The notes under the pieces are model-generated. The model saw nothing but the letters and a program-made list of their open reading frames with translations. It did not search any database and was not told the DNA's origin. From JBFLYN01 sp040756655 (GTDB taxonomy: Bacteria; Bacillota; Sulfobacillia; UBA8153), in the NCBI GenBank assembly GCA_040756655.1, contig JBFLYN010000050.1, forward strand, positions 1 to 19,281: 19,281 nt of DNA, given 5' to 3'. Below, in pieces: positions 15,848 through 19,281 of this stretch. The translations under genes and the position numbers were made by a program. Positions within the stretch are counted from its first letter, which is position 1. The number at the start of each line of letters is the position of its first letter.

Positions 15848-16780
15848 TTGGCAGTTAATCTAAAAGGCAAGGATCTGGTGACTCTCCACGACTGGACGTC
15901 GGAAGAGATCTGGCAGGCCATCAAGACAGCTGAGTTCATAAAGACCATGAGCTATACCGGCCAGCCCTACACCCCACTAACCGGCAAGACCCTGGGGATG
16001 GTCTTCACCAAGCCCTCGACCCGGACCCGGGTATCTTTTGAGGTGGCCATCTACCAGCTGGGTGGCTATGGCCTGTTTCTGAGCGCCCAGGAACTGCAAT
16101 TGAGACGCGGGGAAACCATTGCGGACACAGCGCGGGTGCTCTCCAGGTATCTAAACGGCATCATGATCCGCACCTACTCTCACCGGGACGTGGAGGAACT
16201 GGCGGAACACGCTACTATCCCGGTGATCAATGGCCTTACCGACTATGTTCACCCTTGCCAGGCGCTGACAGACATCTTCACCATCTATGAGAAGCTTGGG
16301 CGGCTGCAGGGAGTAAGAATGGCATACCTGGGCGATGGCAACAACGTCTGCCACTCGCTCCTATTCGCCGGCGCTAAGGTAGGCATGGATGTGATCGTAT
16401 CAGTGCCGGAAGGATACGAACCAGATGACAAAGTCATGAGGCTGGCCCGAGAAGACGCCGGCGCCACCGGCGCGAGATTCGAGATCGAGCGTGACCCCAA
16501 GCAGGCGGTAAAGGATGTCGACGTTGTTTATACTGATGTGTGGGCCAGCATGGGGCAGGAGGATGAGCACGCCGCTAGACTTAAGGTATTGCAGCCTTAC
16601 CAGGTCAATGCGGCCTTGATGGCTCAGGCCAAGCCATCGACCCTGTTTATGCACTGCCTACCTGCCCACCGTGGAGAGGAAGTCACCGACGAGGTCGCTG
16701 ACAGTCCGCAGTCCATCATCTTCGACCAGGCAGAAAACCGCTTGCACGTTCAGAAGGCGGTTCTGGCCCTGGTAATGTAA
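15848..16780 (+). CDS. argF: Ornithine carbamoyltransferase
   Basis: Interconverts ornithine plus carbamoyl phosphate with citrulline plus phosphate. The 310-residue protein has the carbamoyl-phosphate loop S57-T58-R59-T60-R61, HPCQ (135-138), GDGNNVCHS (162-170), the ornithine loop DVWASMG (230-236) and HCLPAHRGEEV (269-279). These residues specify ornithine rather than aspartate or a YgeW-type substrate. TTG 15848 is the start, with GGAGG eight bases upstream. Because carbamate kinase precedes it directly and ornithine-degrading genes lie in the same operon, a catabolic role (citrulline to ornithine; arcB in arginine-deiminase loci) seems more likely than arginine synthesis, but sequence alone cannot tell the two apart. 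Confidence 0.95.
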   Translation: MAVNLKGKDLVTLHDWTSEEIWQAIKTAEFIKTMSYTGQPYTPLTGKTLGMVFTKPSTRTRVSFEVAIYQLGGYGLFLSAQELQLRRGETIADTARVLSRYLNGIMIRTYSHRDVEELAEHATIPVINGLTDYVHPCQALTDIFTIYEKLGRLQGVRMAYLGDGNNVCHSLLFAGAKVGMDVIVSVPEGYEPDDKVMRLAREDAGATGARFEIERDPKQAVKDVDVVYTDVWASMGQEDEHAARLKVLQPYQVNAALMAQAKPSTLFMHCLPAHRGEEVTDEVADSPQSIIFDQAENRLHVQKAVLALVM

Positions 16781-16808
16781 ACAAAATTATGTCCGGGAGA
16801 GGACCGAT

Positions 16809-18119
16809 ATGAAAAGAAAAGTGCTGATCATGGGCGCTGCTGGCCGGGATTTCCACAACTTCAACACCGTCTACAGGAACCACCAGCAGTATGAAGTGGT
16901 GGGCTTCACCGCCACCCAGATTCCCGACATAGAAGGAAGGTCGTACCCGGCCGAGCTGGCCGGACCCTGGTACCCGGCGGGAATTCCCATCTTCGCGGAA
17001 GAGCAGTTGCCTGAGCTCATACGTGGCCTGGGTGTGGACGAGGTGGTCTTTGCCTACAGTGACGTCCCTCACGGGTATGTCATGAACCGTGCTTCTTGGG
17101 CCATGTCATTGGGCGTCGACTTCACCATGCTGGGACCGGCCCGGACCATGCTCAAGGCGACGGTTCCGGTAGTGGCTGTATGTGCCGCCCGTACCGGTGT
17201 GGGAAAGAGCCAGACCACCCGGCGGGTATGCCAGATCCTCAAGGCTTCGGGAAAGCGAGTGGCCGTGCTCAGGCACCCCATGCCCTATGGGGACCTGAGG
17301 CGGCAAATCAGCCAGCGGTTTGCATCCTATGCTGACTTGGATTACCATGAATGCACCATCGAGGAGCGCGAAGAGTACGAGCCGCACATTGACAGGGGAA
17401 ACGTAGTATACGCGGGTGTAGATTACCAGGTTATCCTCGATCAGGCCCAGGCTGAGGCCGACGTGGTGGTCTGGGATGGGGGCAACAACGACCTGCCCTT
17501 CATCAAGCCCGATATACACATCACCTTGGTGGATCCCCACCGCCCTGGGCATGAGCTCATGTACCACCCGGGAGAGACCAACCTGCGCATGGCCTGTGCT
17601 GTGGTCATCAACAAGGTGGACACTGCCAACCTCGATGCCATAATGACGGTGCGCGAGAACGTAAGCAAGGTGAATCCCCGGGCCGTGCTGGTAGAGGCGG
17701 CGTCGCCTCTGTCTGTGGAAGAACCCGGGCGCCTGGCAGGCCGACGCGTGCTGGTCATAGAGGATGGTCCTACTGTCACCCACGGGGAGATGCCTTACGG
17801 AGCCGGGACCATCGCGGCCCGCCGGTTCGGGGCCGAGCCTGTGGATCCCCGGCCCTATGCCGTGGGGACACTTCAGGATACGTTCCGGAGGTATGCCCAT
17901 CTGCGCTTCGTACTTCCGGCCATGGGATATGGCCGGGCGCAGGTCCAGGAGCTGGAGGCCACCATCCGGGCGGTGCCCTGCGACGCGGTGATAGTCGCCA
18001 CCCCTATAGACTTGCGGAGGTTGGTGTCCATAGTACAGCCGTCGTTTCGGGTCCGGTACGAGCTACAAGAAATCGGCAAACCGGATTTGCCGGATGTCCT
18101 AAAGCCAGTCACCGGGTGA
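16809..18119 (+). CDS. Cyclic 2,3-diphosphoglycerate synthetase-like GTPase
   Basis: A 436-residue protein with an N-terminal Rossmann-like part (KRKVLIMGAAGRDFHNFN) followed by a P-loop NTPase domain. The Walker A is ARTGVGKS (127-134), a DGG block lies at WDGGNND (222-228) and a base-specificity motif INKVD at 267-271. THGEMPYGAG (324-333) is typical of the family. The architecture matches proteins annotated as cyclic 2,3-diphosphoglycerate synthetase (cPGS), known as an enzyme from thermophilic methanogens. Bacterial relatives often sit near carbamate kinase and carbamoyltransferase genes, as here, and their role is not known to me. A role in cPG synthesis should not be assumed. It starts at ATG 16809 with GGAGAGGA upstream, 28 bases after argF, and is the last gene of the operon. 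Confidence 0.82.
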   Translation: MKRKVLIMGAAGRDFHNFNTVYRNHQQYEVVGFTATQIPDIEGRSYPAELAGPWYPAGIPIFAEEQLPELIRGLGVDEVVFAYSDVPHGYVMNRASWAMSLGVDFTMLGPARTMLKATVPVVAVCAARTGVGKSQTTRRVCQILKASGKRVAVLRHPMPYGDLRRQISQRFASYADLDYHECTIEEREEYEPHIDRGNVVYAGVDYQVILDQAQAEADVVVWDGGNNDLPFIKPDIHITLVDPHRPGHELMYHPGETNLRMACAVVINKVDTANLDAIMTVRENVSKVNPRAVLVEAASPLSVEEPGRLAGRRVLVIEDGPTVTHGEMPYGAGTIAARRFGAEPVDPRPYAVGTLQDTFRRYAHLRFVLPAMGYGRAQVQELEATIRAVPCDAVIVATPIDLRRLVSIVQPSFRVRYELQEIGKPDLPDVLKPVTG

Positions 18120-18123
18120 ACTA

Positions 18124-18163
18124 GCAGAGTAGGGCCCCTCCCTCTTCGGGAGGGGCCTTCTGC
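18124..18163 (+). terminator. Rho-independent-type terminator of the ornithine operon
   Basis: GGCCCCTCCC (18133-18142) pairs with GGGAGGGGCC (18148-18157) around the loop TCTTC. The outer bases GCAGA and TCTGC (18124-18128 and 18159-18163) can extend the stem. Only a short pyrimidine run (TTCT) follows, but the stem is strong and lies 13 bases after the last stop codon. Confidence 0.8.
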
Positions 18164-18965
18164 ATATCCTGTATCTGCAACCAACAAGGCGACAGCGGTT
18201 GCAAACACGAATTCGGGTCGGCGTCCCGATCCTAGAACAAGCCCCCTAGCTGACGTTGACAGGCGTAGTGGTCGCTGACCTGTCGCTCAAGACAGTGATG
18301 CTCACTGCTAATAGCACTAGAACAATGCCCAGTCCAACATGGATCGAAGTTGGTGCTGTGTAGTAAGCGGGCGTTCGGCGAACCTTGACGCCCTACAAGA
18401 AGACCAGCAGGGCCCGGGCCTGTTGCGTGGTCTGTCATCCCGGGTACTGCCGCCCCTGTCAACTGCATCTACAGGTTGCCCGCGCACCGACAGACCCGGT
18501 TGGCACACGGAATTGGCCATTCGCCGCACCCGGGCGGGGTCTCTGTCTGGCCCACGAAGTCTGCAGTTCCCTCTACCTGCCAGTCGCATATTTAGCCGGA
18601 GACTTGGGTTCCCAGGAGTGAGACCGGGGCAGCACTTACCTTCCTGCACGTTGACGCAGGCGGAGCCCGAAGGCCCGGTCGTTGGCACGGGTGGGTGAGA
18701 GTGGCCGAGTGAACAACGCCTGGTGAACATAGGTAACCCGAGGCGCCAGATGAACGCTGCCTGACCGGGTGCCCGGTAACCGTACTCCCGGCTGGAAGCG
18801 GACGGTCTCCTGGCCTGAGGCCAGCCGGTCCTGAGTCGTCAACCGGGCAGGCCTAATGTTCCTTGCCAGTCAGACATCAGCAGTGGCATTATATACAATA
18901 GCGTCCAGGGGGTTGGTCAGATCAAGTCCGAATTTGTTCCCTCTGGCAGATAAGATCACCCCGTT
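18164..18965. other. Gene-poor, degraded stretch between the operon and an IS
   Basis: I see no convincing protein here; the open frames lack ribosome-binding sites and family motifs. The nine-base sequence CTAGAACAA occurs twice, at 18232 and 18317. The part at about 18670-18860 looks like structured-RNA DNA and is listed separately. The rest may be old mobile-element debris, but I cannot assign it. Confidence 0.5.
18670..18860 (+). ncRNA. Possible group II intron domain I fragment
   Basis: This stretch contains GTGAACAACGCC, GGTGAACATAGGTAAC and GATGAACGC in close series, followed by GGGTGCCCGGTAACC and GAGTCGTCAACC. Such GTGAAC repeats with short hairpins (CTGGCCTGAGGCCAG at 18811-18825) recall domain I of bacterial group II introns. 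No reverse-transcriptase gene follows, so it would be a truncated relic. The assignment rests on resemblance from memory and is weak. Confidence 0.3.
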
Positions 18966-19281
18966 TTAAGCTGCGTTTACCTGAGTATCATTACTCACCT
19001 CCTTGCGCTGTTTTTCCGTGTTAAACTTCCACTCCCCATACTCCGCCATGTCGAAATAGCGGTGTCCAGTGGTCCAAGCCTCGTCGATCTCCAATAGGAC
19101 CGCCCCCATCAACCGCATCGCGGACTCTTCGTTGGGGAAGATCCGGATCACCCGCTCCCGCCGGCGGACCTCTTGGTTGAGCCGCTCGACGCCATTGATG
19201 GTGCGGAGCCGCTTCCGGTAACGTTCGGGTAAGGCCATCACGGCCATTGCGTCCTCAAAACCGGCTTCAAGGCGCTCCACC
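18966..19281 (-). CDS. IS256/Mutator-family transposase, C-terminal part (runs off the window)
   Basis: The last 104 or so residues of a DDE transposase of the IS256 (Mutator) family, read leftward, with its TAA stop at 18966-18968. The segments YRKRLRTINGVERLNQEVRRR and RVIRIFPNEESAMRLMGAVL are the strongly conserved C-terminal end of the family; the E in GVERLNQE is the likely last acidic residue of the DDE triad. EAWTTGHRYFDM is also typical. The N-terminal two-thirds lie beyond the right edge, so whether the gene is whole cannot be judged. The terminal inverted repeat on the left should lie within about 18880-18965, but with one end it cannot be fixed. Confidence 0.9.
   Translation of the reverse strand, partial: VERLEAGFEDAMAVMALPERYRKRLRTINGVERLNQEVRRRERVIRIFPNEESAMRLMGAVLLEIDEAWTTGHRYFDMAEYGEWKFNTEKQRKEVSNDTQVNAA

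Noticed and set aside
18339..18698. A 119-residue open frame in the gene-poor stretch
   Set aside because: No ribosome-binding site, no recognisable domain, and competing frames on both strands; probably chance in GC-rich DNA.

Overview
The window looks like part of the chromosome of a GC-rich, anaerobic, spore-forming Firmicute (clostridial in the broad sense). Two genes are typical of endospore formers: a cwlD-type cortex amidase and a protein built of three SPOCS/DUF3794 domains. The main operon encodes oxidative (Stickland-type) ornithine fermentation, which is best known from amino-acid-fermenting clostridia. Shine-Dalgarno sites are strong, and TTG and GTG starts are common. The species cannot be named from this sequence alone.

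Region 1 (1 to about 1200) holds a decayed NAD-dependent sugar-nucleotide epimerase/dehydratase, close to GDP-mannose 4,6-dehydratase. It is broken by at least four frame changes and is followed by about 260 bases in which I see no gene. Region 2 (1225-4619) has three plus-strand genes: the triple-SPOCS protein, a GT4-like glycosyltransferase and CwlD. A strong hairpin without a T-tract follows the SPOCS gene.

Region 3 (4620-18163) is the core. After a 180-base leader with a large nested inverted repeat, twelve plus-strand genes follow with gaps of 28 bases or less and several overlaps: ord, ortA, ortB, oraS, oraE, a MutL/OrtL-type reactivase, orr, an AmrB-AmrA fusion, amrS, arcC, argF/arcB and a cyclic-2,3-diphosphoglycerate-synthetase-like GTPase. 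A rho-independent-type terminator closes the set. Orr makes D-ornithine from L-ornithine. OraSE (B12 and PLP) makes 2,4-diaminopentanoate, Ord oxidises it to 2-amino-4-oxopentanoate, and OrtAB cleaves that with CoA to acetyl-CoA and D-alanine. The ornithine carbamoyltransferase and carbamate kinase suggest that citrulline is split in the same operon to ornithine and carbamoyl phosphate, the latter giving ATP. No arginine deiminase, transporter or regulator is present in the window.

The most intriguing part is the insertion of the functionally unassigned AmmeMemoRadiSam set (with B and A fused into one protein) between orr and arcC, with a cPGS-like GTPase at the end. This places two poorly understood families inside a B12-dependent amino-acid fermentation operon.

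Region 4 (18164-19281) is degraded, mobile-element-like DNA. About 800 bases carry no gene; part of them (about 18670-18860) resembles a group II intron fragment. The 3' part of an IS256/Mutator-family transposase lies on the minus strand and runs off the window end.
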